Source: Leptidea sinapis (Eukaryota; Arthropoda; Insecta; Lepidoptera; Pieridae). Taken from it: DNA of 64,000 bases. The stretch lies in NCBI RefSeq assembly GCF_905404315.1, contig NC_066273.1:13950001-14014000 (forward strand), read 5' to 3'. Shown here piece after piece: positions 1 through 10,764 of the stretch. Both the position numbers and the translations under genes were made by a program. The stretch's first letter is position 1. Every line of letters begins with the position of its first letter. The notes beneath the pieces are model-generated. The model saw only the letters and a list, made by a program, of their open reading frames with translations, was not told where the DNA came from and did not search any database.

Positions 1-849
1 TGTATGCATGTATGTGAACAAGTGTGTGATTGTATGTAATGGTGAGTGTGTGTGTGTGTTAGTTTGAAAGAAAACTTAAAGATTTAGTACCTAACTATAA
101 GTAGGTTTTCTGTGTCTTCATAAAACTTGAAATAATATTTGTTTCCTTGTTTTATGTTTTACTAATATACTTTTAAACAAGATCAACACAATTTGCTTGC
201 TACACATTTGGATATCTACAAACTAACTTACAACAAATATCAAAAAATAGGAGACACATTTGGCATGCAATACCCAAAGGGACCGTAAACAATATTGCAG
301 TTGCTTTGAATATTACTTTCTTGCATTGTTAGTAAGTTTGACTGGGCTGTTTGGGCACTAAGCTTCTTGATTGAACCATTGTAAATGTCAGTTAAACTTC
401 TTACTTCAACCAGCCCAGGGCTCTCCTAGAAAAATAAGCAGCTGGATTGACTTTTGGATTGGACTGCTAGATACCTGCAGACTGCTGCAGGTATCCAGGA
501 GTGATACTGCAGGAGACTGGAGAGTTTACGCCTGTTGTCGGGCCACATTCCTGCACTCTGTTTCTTCTGCATGCATTCCATGCATCCAATCCAAGGCTGT
601 CTGTCACATGTATGGGTATAATAGATGCTTAGGGACTGGCTGGTAATACCTGTCATGAATACCTAAATTTGCGTATTTTTTCGCTGAGTAGTCTGCTCAA
701 GTGAGCAAACCTCTTAGATGCCACCGGAACTGCATTCTTTCTTTCCCTGCATCCTTCACAGTTTCCTCAAATATCTGTGGATTTCATCAGTTACTGTGCG
801 AAGCCATGTTTTGATTTGGCCATGAGGTATGGATAGTTGTGGTTGCTGT
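1..849. other. No gene recognised
   Basis: AT-rich DNA with a short (TG)n run near 46-60 and an 11 bp perfect hairpin (gatacctgcag, loop actg) at 470-495. Small open frames here show no protein-like features. Confidence 0.6.
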
Positions 850-2030
850 CTATATACTACAGCGTCAGATCCCCTTTTCGCTAGATTTTTTTTGTGGAAA
901 AGGAGGACAAACGAGTATACTGCTCATCTGGTGTTAAGTGATCAACGCCGCCATTCTCTTGTAACACCAGAGGTATCACAGGAGCGTCGCCGGCCTTTAA
1001 GGAAGGTGTACGCGCCTTTTTTTTTTTCAAGTAAGTTCATTCCACAGCTTTGTAGTATGTGGAAGAAAGCTCCTTGACAACAGCACAGTGGAGGACCGCC
1101 ACACATCCAGATTGTGGCGTGACGTGCGAAGGTGGAATTCGGCGGCACGAATCAGGTGAAACAGCTCTTCGGAACACTCCCCGTAATGAATGAGGTTAGA
1201 GGACACACGTCATCCAAGTGATCCAGCCGTTCACAGAGCACTGGTTCCCCGACAATTCGAGCTGCTCTGCGTTGCATGCGGTCAAATGGACCGAGCTGAT
1301 ACTCGGGTGCGTCAGACCAGAGATGACAGCAATACTCCATGTGTGGCCGGATGTGCGCTTTGTAGAGCGCTAGAATGTGGGTCGGCTTGAAGTATTGCCG
1401 TGCTCTATTTATGACGCCCAGTTCCTTTGAAGCCAGTTTGGCTTTGCTTTTCATATGGCCGCCGAATTGGCAATCGCTCGTGATTTCGAGACCCAAAATT
1501 CCGGTACTAGGCTAGGCTGTAAGGGAAGTGTTGTTGAAGAGCGGTGATACGACAAATGGTTTTTAGTGGTAAACGCGAAAACTTGAGTCTTCTGGGGGTT
1601 GGAAATTGGACAAGGTTCAATTTACCCCATTCCGCGACCTTCTCAAGAGAGGACTCGATAGAAGACACAAGTTTCTCCCGGCACTGGTCGACAATATCCC
1701 TACAGAGACCTGCATGGCCCGTTTATACGGCATCGCCCCTGCATGTTGCGCCCAGTAAAGAAGCTGGTCCACTTGCATAAGCTCTCGGGAAGCCAGCCAG
1801 GCCTCCCTGTTGCTTTCGATAGCCGCCGCCCATCTATGTTTTAGGTCACCTGCCGATCGACCATGGCGAAAGCCTTACTGTCGGTCGTTGATCAACTGGT
1901 GACCCTCTAGGTCTATACCTATATCCCAAGGGTCTATACCCCAAGAGCTGGCAGTTAATTATGCTCTCCATGATCTTGGAGAGCAGGGAGGTAATAGCTA
2001 TAGTTATAGTTTGCAGCATCATTTTTTTCG
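850..2030 (-). mobile_element. LINE group A fragment (CR1/Jockey-like), RT thumb to 3' end
   Basis: The minus strand reads, from right to left: SLLSKIMESIINCQLLG near 1960-2000, broken RT palm/thumb, then MGLEITSDCQFGGHMKSK, VINRARQYFKPTHILALYKA, HMEYCCHLWSDAPEYQLG and RMQRRAARIVGEP (1496-1220). It ends in the group's conserved 3' stretch (SCGMN...; YTFLKGRRRSCDTSGV). Frameshifts and deletions are frequent and the catalytic FADD block is lost. It lies directly upstream of the ACTMAP-like exon and may have disrupted the intron there. Confidence 0.8.
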
Positions 2031-2681
2031 TATTATAATCTGCAATCAGTAGCCAAAGTACGTGTTGTTTTTTTAATCACTACCATATTGGCATTGTCAA
2101 GTAATCCCGAGACTAGTGAATTGAGCTGGTGGCTTATATCAGTCGTCGGTATTTGCTGCGGGTTGGATTTGGTGTCGTGTCGCAAGAGTTGAGTTGTAAA
2201 TGATATTAAAAGCTGTATCTATTGGATCTCTGTGTGTTTGTTTTTATAACAACAGAGAAATGTGCGTAGAAGAAAGTGTACTTAGTTATTGTGCGCGTGT
2301 ATAAGACGCCATGCCCGCCAAGTTCCGGGGCTCATATTTGAAGAAACAGGGACTTTGTGGCCTTTTAAGCAACTTTTATGTTTTGAGGTTAGGTAACAGT
2401 AAGTTGATTTTCAAGATAATGGTGAGTTACCTTTTCATGAGAGTGGCGCCAGGGGATAGAGGACATCTCCCTCCCTCCCCGTGTCACAGGGACATGAAAC
2501 TAAATTTTTACTTTTGTTGGTCACTCTGTGTGTGAGTTTGCCACGACTACTGTTTCTCATATTTGTGAGCAAGCACAATGTTTTAAAACAAAGAATTAAA
2601 AATACTAACTCAACTTAAAACAATAATTTCGAATAATTTAACAATAAAATAAAAATCCATTTCTTACAACAACATATTCAG
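2031..2681. other. Presumed intron before ACTMAP-like terminal exon
   Basis: No exon recognised. 2031-2200 may be a further decayed part of the adjacent LINE (minus-strand remnant ISHQLNSLVSGLLDNANMVV). The rest is AT-rich. Confidence 0.4.
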
Positions 2682-2994
2682 TTATGACGCGGACCGCAAC
2701 CACTCTCCCTGCTTGAGGCAAGGCCACACCGCACACTGGGCTCTTGTTTGTGGACTCATTGTAGTTGATGACGTTGAAGAAACAATGGATTCTAACGTTT
2801 ATGTTATTTGTAGACATGGGAAATCGAAACATTTGTGTATATGGCCCATAGATTTGCTGCATAAAAGTAATGAAAACTTATTGGAGTTTTCACCAAAGAA
2901 AAAAGATGACGGACTCACATATGTTCTGCCGGAAACTGGTATTGGTGGGGCTGATGGGTTAAGGGCCCAGTTTTTAATGTTTGATGGCTTATAG
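2682..2994 (+). CDS. ACTMAP: Terminal exon of actin maturation protease homologue (UPF0692 / C19orf54 family)
   Basis: Acceptor atattcag at 2680-2681; the frame begins T|TAT GAC and stays open to TAG at 2992-2994 (103 residues). Seen: YDADRNHSPCLRQGHTAHWA, VYVICRHGKSKHLCIW, KSNENLLEFSPKKKDDGLTY and VLPETGIGGADGL. These align with human ACTMAP YDEDFNHEPCQRKGHKAHWA, VYLLSKQGKSWHYQLW and ESNLQLTDFSPSRATDGRVY. Known for the family: a cysteine protease that removes the acetylated N-terminal residue(s) of immature actin; the His of HTAHWA lies in the conserved HxAHWA block. The exon with the catalytic Cys block (GPQCGL-like) must lie upstream; I could not find it between 1 and 2681. An insect-specific tail ends MFDGL. 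Transcribed towards, and convergent with, PACS. Confidence 0.82.
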
Positions 2995-3093
2995 TATGAA
3001 ATTATATAGAAGTAGTATTTAAGAGAAGTTATACGGATTGTTGTTCATAGATAGAATAATATATTTTGTATGTTATTTACAATGTTGGAATTT

Positions 3094-3099
3094 AATAAA
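3094..3099 (+). terminator. Poly(A) signal AATAAA for the ACTMAP-like gene
   Basis: AATAAA 100 bp past the stop codon at 2994, followed by a GT-rich stretch (aatggtgctcaaagttgttt). This is the expected layout for a cleavage site near 3115. Confidence 0.6.
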
Positions 3100-3137
3100 T
3101 TGTATAAATGGTGCTCAAAGTTGTTTAATTAAAAAAT

Positions 3138-3389
3138 ACCATCACTCAGAGCGCCACAAGACACATCTATTACACCTTACAATCACTCTTCACCAAACTA
3201 CCAGCAGAAGGTAGTATTATTTTTAGTTATACTACGGATTATCTCATGTTTGGTGTGCCTGTTTCGAAAGGCCTTCTCTCACTGGACTCAATTCGTATGC
3301 AATTCGAACCAACTGTGAGTTTTAGTTCATCATCCCATCTTTCTACTGATATTGATGGATCAAAACGGCATAGAACACCACTTCTGTAA
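3138..3389 (+). CDS. Possible terminal coding exon, identity unknown
   Basis: An open frame after a possible acceptor (atcactcag at about 3147) reads ATRHIYYTLQSLFTKLPAEG, SIIFSYTTDYLMFGVPVSKG, LLSLDSIRMQFEPTVSFSSS and ends GSKRHRTPLL then TAA, with an AATAAA at about 3411. The composition looks like real protein rather than chance, with no low-complexity run until the Ser patch. I do not recognise the family. It could be the last exon of a gene whose earlier exons interleave with the ACTMAP-like gene, or a relic. The acceptor lacks a pyrimidine tract. Confidence 0.3.
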   Translation, partial: TITQSATRHIYYTLQSLFTKLPAEGSIIFSYTTDYLMFGVPVSKGLLSLDSIRMQFEPTVSFSSSSHLSTDIDGSKRHRTPLL

Positions 3390-3829
3390 TTAGACCACTG
3401 GGTACTCTTTAATAAATACCAGAAATATGCCAAGTTCTAAAATTAAATAGTGCAGTCTGTTTCTTCTCTCTCAGAGCGCCATCTGTTTCCGAAGCTGTGG
3501 TAGTGTTGACTGACAACGAAAAGAATTCTAAAGGAATCAATTTTGAGAAAATAAATGCCTTTTTTCAAAAACTTGCATGTGGGGCCTTTGATAGCTAATT
3601 GTAGTAGATACGTAAGCACTAATAAAGAGTAGCCTTTTAAAGATACTTTAGATATGTACCCGTTAACAAGATTCATTTTAAGTTCTACTTTGGTACTCAG
3701 TTCGCAGCTATGGTGAAATCAAAATACTCATCAGGTAATAATTAGTTTACGCACGCACGATCTTCTCGTAGGTACTTACTTAAAGGTTACCTGCTCAGTA
3801 CATTTGGTAAGACAATTTCTAGTCTCGAT
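3390..3829. other. AT-rich intergenic DNA, nothing recognised
   Basis: It contains the short phrase agagcgccatctgttt, which is scattered in such genomes. No coding or repeat structure could be supported. Confidence 0.5.
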
Positions 3830-3945
3830 GGCGGATTCAGCTCTGAGATTGACTGAGATGACTTTCTTAATGACGCCACAGTTTGGAAATGGAGCGACCA
3901 CCCTCAAGCTATTAGTAAATATGTATAATTGTACGATGTTTTTTT
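3830..3945 (+). mobile_element. LINE group C 3' fragment, left half, split by a later insertion
   Basis: Matches the 3' end of the 31190-33205 element: tgactttcttaatgacgcca, then gaatggagcgaccaccctca and ataattgtacgatg. It breaks off at a poly-T run, and the remainder of the same 3' tail resumes near 5075. Confidence 0.75.
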
Positions 3946-5070
3946 TTTTTTAATAACTGGCTCCGTCGACTGAATGTCGACGATTCGGCCAACGTCAAGG
4001 TGGAGAGATTTTTTATTTTAATTTAGCTGATTGAAGTATATAAAGAGCTGATTTAAAAGGAAATGATCGGTTGATATAGCTGTGGTTTTTTTGTGAACTG
4101 AAGAATAGGCAACAAGAGTTAGTACGGTTAGTAATAAACACCCATAACACAACAATATTAACTACCTTGTTAGTATCTAATCTAAGTTTAAGGGAGAAAT
4201 GTGTGAATATAAGTGGGAATATGTGCCTAATAGAAGCGAAGAAAGTATGGAGGATAGAAATTACAATTTAATATTATTGCGGGAGATAAATTTGTAAAGA
4301 ATCTTTATGAAAGGGGAAAGGCATAAAGTAAGAAGAAAAGGAATGTTGATGGGGCGAGGGATATCCTTCGGTAGAAGGTCATATAAAGAAATTGACAATT
4401 TAAGGCAATAGAAAAAAATATGTTCAAGAGTACCTTCCTCAAGGCCACATTCACATATAGAATGGGACCATTCTTATTCTTACCCGGATCTTGGCCAAAA
4501 ATACTGGGGAACAGACAAATCCCAAGCGAAGTCGTATGATGACAGAAGTGAAAAGTTTATTTTGTTTTTTTTGAGGAAAGAACCAGGGCTTAGAGGGGAT
4601 AAAGGGTTGGATAGAATTTACCTTTGGTTTTTTTGTGATTTGCCATAAAGCATTCCATGAATCAACCAGAAAGTGTTTAGACATAGTGCGTAGATCTCGA
4701 GGAAAACAGTAATTAAATTTTAATGTTGCAGATTGAATCGCGTCTTTAGCGCACTAGTCTGCAATTTCATTGCCAGTTATCCCTAGATGACTAGGTATTC
4801 CCATTATGTGACATCTGTACAGGGATGCCTTTGTTCTTAAATTAATTGTGAAGTTGTTTGAAGATTTGAAAGGATTTTTTGTTAGGTCCAACAAGCAGCT
4901 TAATGAGTCAGACAAGATTAAAGCCTTGTTGATCTTATGTGATTCAACATATGACACCGCCTCTGACAGGGCTATTGATTCGCCAGTAAAAATGGAATTC
5001 TTGCGAGGGACTTTTGTAATTTAAAATTATACGGAACTTTGGGATCCAAACTTGGGATACAAAATTTTTA
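3946..5070 (-). mobile_element. LINE group B copy, 3' part with RNase H remnants
   Basis: From poly-T at 3946-3957 (A-tail in element sense) through a 3' UTR nearly identical to that at 23734. Then broken RNase H coding: SKHFLVDSWNALWQ, GIPSHLGITGNEIAD, SYVESHKINKALILSDSLSC. Compared with the 23728 copy it has small insertions and deletions and ends (5') near 5070 at gggatccaaact. It is inserted inside a group C LINE tail. Confidence 0.85.
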
Positions 5071-5140
5071 TGAAAGAAAAAAGAAGCCCCTGAGTTTGTT
5101 GCGCCCGTTCTTGTCAGGTCTAAGCAATGACTTTCCATAC
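5071..5140 (+). mobile_element. LINE group C 3' fragment, right half
   Basis: Reads tttttatgaaag...agaagcccctgagtttgttg and cgcccgttcttgtcagg. This is the continuation of the 3' UTR that stops at 3945, matching 33100-33130 and 34240-34280. Confidence 0.7.
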
Positions 5141-5166
5141 ATATATAAGGACATATCATTCGTAGT

Positions 5167-5234
5167 CTGATAGCGGAACGGCAAAAGTGTGCATAAAGAC
5201 AATGTAAGCATACTTTTCTCCTTAGTGGTGTGTT
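5167..5234. repeat. About 70 bp hairpin-bearing repeat, copy 1
   Basis: Reverse-complement match of about 70 bp to 16134-16202, with the shared ends tgatagcggaacggcaaa and ctccttag. The other copy has a clear inner stem (gtgttctt / aagaacac); this one is partly degenerate. Confidence 0.55.
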
Positions 5235-5587
5235 CGAATCGGGTTCTAACTTCAATATACGAATGAACTGAATAATTTGTTTTAAATTTACTGCTTATTC
5301 ACCAATAATAATTTAAGCAACTGGAATAAATGCGGCAATGTATAAATATAGTATTAGAAGCTTATTATGGAGTAATTTGTAGCATGTTCTATATGTCGGC
5401 TTTGTTTTTATATGACCTGATTTGCTTGTATGTATAGAACGTCATTGGGTCTGAGGCATACGTTTTGACTTTCCATAAGTGATAACATGTCCTATTTTGA
5501 AAAAATAAATAAATTTGAATTAGATTGTCAAATTTGTATTCTCTAATGTGGACTATACGAGTGGCGCCACACTTTCTGGTGCGGAAA

Positions 5588-5842
5588 TGATATAATAATA
5601 ATATTGACACACTTTTACACAAATTATCTTTCCCAAAAACAGGCATAGCCTGTACTATGGGTGTAAGACAGCGATATATTTAATACAATATACTTACTTA
5701 AACATACGTAAATACATATAAACATCCATGACACGGAAACAAACCTCCATATTCATCATAAATGAATGATTGCACCTACCAGGATTCGAACCCGGGATCT
5801 CTAGCTTAGTAGTCAGGGTCACTAACCATTCGGCTTTGTGAT
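5588..5842 (-). mobile_element. tRNA-headed SINE with (TAA)n tail, copy 1
   Basis: Head at the right end: minus-strand A-box-like region around gaatggttagtgacc and B-box complement ggattcgaacccgggat at about 5781-5800. The body contains accatagtacaggctatgcc-type sequence. The tail at the left is ataataataatattgacaca. The same family occurs at 18001, 30612 and 55190. Confidence 0.75.
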
Positions 5843-6264
5843 CTGTGATCAATCATTTGACTAGTGAAAGTGAAATTGCAGACCGTTTACTTACATACAA
5901 GTTTGATTGATAAGAACGAATTCACGATTCTTAGGCTTTGCTTGTGGCTGCAAGAACTGACAAAGCAAAATCCACCTTACATCTCGCACATCTAGGCGGG
6001 CTCTCTCCAGTACCAGTTTTAGACTGAATCATCGACGATCAAGTAATCTACAAATTGCTTCTTTCTTTTGCGTTGCTTAGAGATGTGGGTTATCTACGAA
6101 TCTTCTACCGCATTTATTACGGGGAGGAGTTGAGAAGCTCTGAGGAGTTGTTCGAATTGATTCTAGCAGCCGAATACCATCACCGGACATAATGCGGAAT
6201 TCAACCCTCATCATGTTGACATACAACCACGCGATTTCCGAGGAACTTTCAGGCTTTTATAGTT
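5843..6264. other. No feature recognised
   Basis: Unremarkable sequence between two repeats, with no coding potential that I can support. Confidence 0.5.
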
Positions 6265-6415
6265 TTAGCAGTTATCATCATCATCAGCCGGAAGACGTAC
6301 ACTGCTGGACAAAGGCCTACCCCAAAGATTTCCACGACGATCGGTCCTGCGCTGCCCTCATCCAACGTATTCCGGCGATCTCGACCAGATCGTCGGTCCA
6401 GCAGTTATAACTGCT
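6265..6415 (-). mobile_element. RTE LINE 3' end
   Basis: Contains catcatcatcagccggaaga, cgtacactgctggacaaagg, gatttccacgacgatcgg and cgatctcgaccagatcg. This is the reverse complement of the RTE 3' end seen at 37255-37490. Only the terminal about 150 bp remains. Confidence 0.75.
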
Positions 6416-8429
6416 GGTAAATGTTGGATTTGGGAATCAAGTAGTGCATATCCGGATGTGTCATTGAAGGATAAGATGGGCGGGTGCTCTGCTAATACTT
6501 TTCTCAGAAACATAACGCTTTCATTGGTTTCAAATTCAAATATTTATTCAAAATGTTGTCATGAGTTGTTACCAGCAAGAGGGTCTCTCTAGATGTTAAA
6601 TTATCTAAGGCGAAGTTATTCATAAGGGTGGCTAACGATACTAATATAGCTGCCTTGTTCTTTAAAAATATAATTGAAGCGCCAACAAGGCATAGGCCTA
6701 CCCCTGAAAAAGTGATATTATGTGTCATGCACACTAAAGTAATTCCTGACCTGTTTTCATCGATTGTCTAGCAGCAACAGTCTCTTTCTAGACGTATAAA
6801 TTATTTAAGGCTTTCATATTTAAATTTCATTTTGTTATGCGTACAAAATGTTTATTAGGTATGTAGTTTGTACAAAATTAAATAAAAACACAGAAGTTTA
6901 TTTAATAGAAAACGTTTATTTGTACAATAAATACAAATCATACTTGCAAATGATAAAATAAATCTCATGACTTCACTTAAAATATTACAATCATATTGAA
7001 ACTAATTAAAAAGTAATTTCTCTGTTAAAAAAACTTAAAAGGGCAGAAGTGCACCACAAAGTAAACGATCTCCTTAATAAATAACTAAATATTAAAATAT
7101 GTAGCAGAGAAACAAAATAATATACTTTTGTACTAATTATTAACTTTTAAATACGATTACACATGCGTTATACATTATTATAATTTCAACCTGAGCTATA
7201 AATATTACTCTCGCTGCACACAGCCTGTGTGTAACTGGCTTTACGCTCACTGACACTTTCGGTCAACGACCTCAAACTCACTAATTCGCATGAGAACTTT
7301 TTCAACGTCCGTTAAAATAAGTGAGTAAAAATGAAACATCTCTCTGAAACTCTCGAATTTTTGTTCATGTGACAGCAAATTCAGACAGAGAGATTTAAAC
7401 TAATGAAATTATTATTAATGTCACTAGCTAGCAGCTATACCGGCAATGTAATGCGGACCCGAGTGTTGAGGAAATGTCTAGAGTAAAGGATCTGAAATAC
7501 AGCAGTTAATGAGGGAAGACCGGCTGCGTAGACTATATGTCCAGACAGGTCTTGCATAAGGCCATGTATATATGAAGGTCAAAATGGGCAAAGGATTACC
7601 AAAATTTTCTAATTATTTTTAGCCTTTACCTACAAGACTAAATAATAATGATAACCTGTTGACGATTGGCTTGGTGCTAGAAATGACGGGAAATTACCAC
7701 GAGGGTAGTTAATGTATCAGAAGGACTGACCCCAAAATCAGGAAAAAGAGGGATATATTATGTGTATGATGCCTAATAACTGCTACTTACAACGTGGGCT
7801 CAGTGCGGGATTAGCCCTCGGATATAATATAGTGTAATATTTTTTTTCAAACTTATCTTATTAAATGAAATCATTACAATCGTGTGTAAATATAAATAAA
7901 CGCGTTATAGCGTTAGATAATACCATGCAACAAATTTATAATTCGGAAGGAAATAAAATTCTATAGACTGGATGTCAATGTATGTGAAACTTGTCAAAAA
8001 ATTGAACAATCACACAGATATATTGGCTCCACTTTATAACTGGTATACAAATCAATTTGATTTATATTCTAAATATCGGTCGAAAGGTACAGTAGAATGT
8101 CCATATTATCCTATCTATGTATTTATTTAGCTGCAACTTCAAAGACTTATTAATACAGCGATTTGCGAGAGTAATACACAAAACTCATATTAATTATGTT
8201 GGATATCATTTGTTATCTAGGTATAACTTGTTTATTATAAGTATGTATGACATGAATATAGACTTAATACTATAAATGACAAACTTTCATATTATAATAG
8301 GCATTCTAATCTATGTATTGCCAAATAAAAAGCATGCGCCGTGGTCAGTCAATAATAATGAGATCAGTTTAACTAATATAGTTAGTCATCGATTTGGCAT
8401 CACTTGATGTTAGTGGTGTTCATCAAAGA
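6416..8429. other. AT-rich intergenic stretch with scattered repeat motifs
   Basis: No gene seen. Two copies of a short motif ending in a tctagacg/tctagatg core plus ttatctaagg/ttatttaagg lie at about 6570-6612 and 6750-6812. The same motif occurs near 11885-11955, 48250-48310 and 49160-49215, so it is part of a dispersed element. 7000-8400 is otherwise featureless. Confidence 0.5.
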
Positions 8430-8705
8430 GGATGTAAATACTTCGTAATATAAGGCGGGACTGCCTAAGTAAAATTGAAATTTAGTTTAGCATGAAACGT
8501 GCAGTGAGATTTGACTTGTTTGAACTAGTAATTGCAATATGGCGACTAAGTGTAATCCGACTAAGTTTGAAAGCGACAGTTGCCTAAAACGTAGTGGATT
8601 TCGTCTATACGCTATCTCCGTTTTTTACAGAATTAAAGCCGTCATCTGTCAATCGAGTGAATCGCTTTTTAGAGAGTTTCGCTAGGCTGGTGCCAATTTG
8701 ATAAA
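8430..8705. repeat. Dispersed repeat, copy 1 of a direct pair
   Basis: Shares ordered blocks with 9538-9800: gatgtaaatact, cgtgcagtgagatttgac / cgtgcagtcatttgac, gccgtcatctgtcaat and agagagtttcgctag / agagagtttggctag. The two copies lie about 1.1 kb apart in the same orientation. Confidence 0.6.
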
Positions 8706-9135
8706 CTGGTCTTATTCACAGTTTAAGTATTTTTTAGTTTCAGAACACACTTATCCTTTTCGACTGCTTTTCATTAGAATAGCTTTTTGAATCACAGGTA
8801 TATTAATTTTAGATGTTATAGGTACTGAGCGAAAAAATTTAAAATATAGAAATTGTTATACACTAAAGGCCCTTCGACGTATGATCACTTGAGCAGCTTA
8901 CAACATACATTTTAAATGGATCGTTCTGTTTTGAATCAAACCAAATATAATATTTCTGTTCTATTTCAGGAGCTCTTCAAGAACCAAATAACAAGGATCT
9001 CACATATGTTCCATTTTGTATCTATTCGCGATCGAATAACAAAAGAAAACTTGTCAACAAGTCTATCAAAATACTAGTATAGCCAACATAATACAACATC
9101 TATATTAGAGGCAAAAAATAATCCATTGTCTCTGT

Positions 9136-9280
9136 CTGTGTTATTAATAAACGCGAAGTAAAGTTATTCCAAATTTAAAACTTTTTGTCTTTATCTTACT
9201 TTGTCATTACAGAATTACATGACAGGTAGAAGTAATTTTAAACTTGGAGTAACTTTATATTGCGTTTATTAATAAGACAG
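9136..9280. mobile_element. MITE with about 38 bp terminal inverted repeats
   Basis: The left arm ttattaataaacgcgaagt then aaagttattccaaatttaaa is mirrored by a right arm ending gcgtttattaataagacag. The interior is about 60 bp. A related, longer and more decayed copy is at 52745-53142. Confidence 0.65.
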
Positions 9281-9537
9281 TGTGGGTCCGGTGAAGTAGA
9301 TACATATTTAATCCTGTTGCTTCGCTTATTTGGGCTCGTGTTCACGTGTTATTTATTACATTTTATACGACGGCTATTCGTGTCAATTTAAACTTTATTA
9401 TCATCTACAAAAGTCAATGTAAATTAAGTCCTAGCAATTGTAACTGTGTTCTTAAATTAGCTTTTAAAAGTTACATTTTACTATTACTTTAGCTAACCCG
9501 ACAGTTCGTGATCTTTTCAAAGCACGTTTTCAGCAAA

Positions 9538-9800
9538 CAGGATGTAAATACTACGTAATGATAATGAATCGTGCAGTCATTTGACATAAGTTTGAAATAG
9601 TAGTAATCGCAGTATCGCGATTGGCCACGGAGTATAATCCGTGTTTTGTTTTTACAGTTTGAAAGTGAACAGTTGCTTATAACGTAGTGAATTGCGGCTA
9701 TCTCCTTTTTTACAAGATTACAGCCGTCATCTGTCAATGACTGCACGTTTCATACAATCTAGAGAATCCCTTTTTTCTTAGAGAGTTTGGCTAGCCTGGT
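9538..9800. repeat. Dispersed repeat, copy 2, with inverted termini
   Basis: Direct partner of 8430-8705. Within it, cgtgcagtcatttgac (about 9571) is mirrored by gtcaatgactgcacg (about 9736), giving a MITE-like outline of about 180 bp. Confidence 0.6.
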
Positions 9801-9900
9801 TTTCAGGGGGACAAACACAGAAACAATTACACGCGTTTAAATCCTTTTAAAAGTGTTTTATTTAAATGTGTAAAATACGCGTCTATCAAAGAAAATACTA
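9801..9900. repeat. Fragment of foldback repeat family
   Basis: Contains gttttcagggggac, then caattacacgcgttt and aaaagtgttttatttaaat, as also seen at 52060-52105 and in part at 57770-57958. Confidence 0.45.
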
Positions 9901-10175
9901 TGCACTATGTGAGACACATAAAATCGACATTGGCAACAGATTAATTGTAACAGTTATATTAGCTATTTTATAATGTTATAATAGGAGCTCATATATAACT
10001 GACAGCGAAGCGAGCAATATAAACTATTTGGCACACGACGTGCGAAGATAGAAAAAAAAAGGAAGAGCACCACTAAAATATACTACTAAAAATTTAAAAT
10101 GTCATGAACAAATCAATGTCAGTGAAACTGTTAAACACTACGTCAAACTGACGACGTTTACATTATATTTTATCT

Positions 10176-10764
10176 ATGGAGGGAAGAGGTAAGGAGAATC
10201 ATCGGAGTATATGAAAAAGTGTCCGTCAAAATGCATTAAATTAGGGTGGCGCTACAGTAGCATCAGGGTAAATCTTAAAAGAAGCGCCAAATATAAAATA
10301 ACGCTAGGTGCACGTTTCCCTATAATAATTATATTAACTACATTATTTTGTACAACGTAAGTTGTTGTCAATACACAAATAAAATTTGAAAAACAAAATT
10401 TTATGAACGATGCGGAATCGAACCCACGACCTCCGGCGTTCCGTGCCGGTGCTCTAACCAACTGAGCTAACAGTTCGAGTTCAAATTTTATTTGTGTATC
10501 AATCCTAGAAGTGAGGGTTATCACTTTAAAAACATAACATATTGTTGTCAATAATTAATTACTTTAGACGATAATAATATTAAATTCTTCGGCATACTTC
10601 AATTCGTTTACAATTGCTACATTCACCATACTTCATACCATACCCTGTGCCTACACCAGCGCCATTGTGGAAGCTTTTTGAACTGTTATTTACAGCATAT
10701 ACAGCTGGAAACTTTTTCAAATTTTCTCCCTTAAGAGATGATTCTCTTTACCTCTTCCCTCCAT
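10176..10764. mobile_element. Non-autonomous TIR transposon (589 bp) carrying a nested SINE
   Basis: A 28 bp terminal inverted repeat, atggagggaagaggtaagg then agaatcatc at 10176-10203, is mirrored at 10737-10764 with one mismatch (aaag for aagg). No transposase. A tRNA-headed SINE (10365-10550) occupies the interior. Confidence 0.7.
10365..10550 (-). mobile_element. tRNA-headed SINE (ttccg-loop family), copy 1
   Basis: The tRNA-like segment at about 10409-10475 reads, in the minus sense, GTTAGCTCAGTTGGTTAGAGC (A box) and TCGTGGGTTCGATTCCGC (B box). The flanking body has cctagaagtgagggttatca and ttttatttgtgta. Other copies are at 19412, 54548, 56336, 56630, 60940, and a bare body at 51112. 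Confidence 0.75.

Noticed and set aside
2311..2535. Upstream exon of the ACTMAP-like gene (KKQGLCGLL)
   Set aside because: The short CGL word is not in a GPQCGL-type context, and no in-phase donor leads to the 2682 acceptor.
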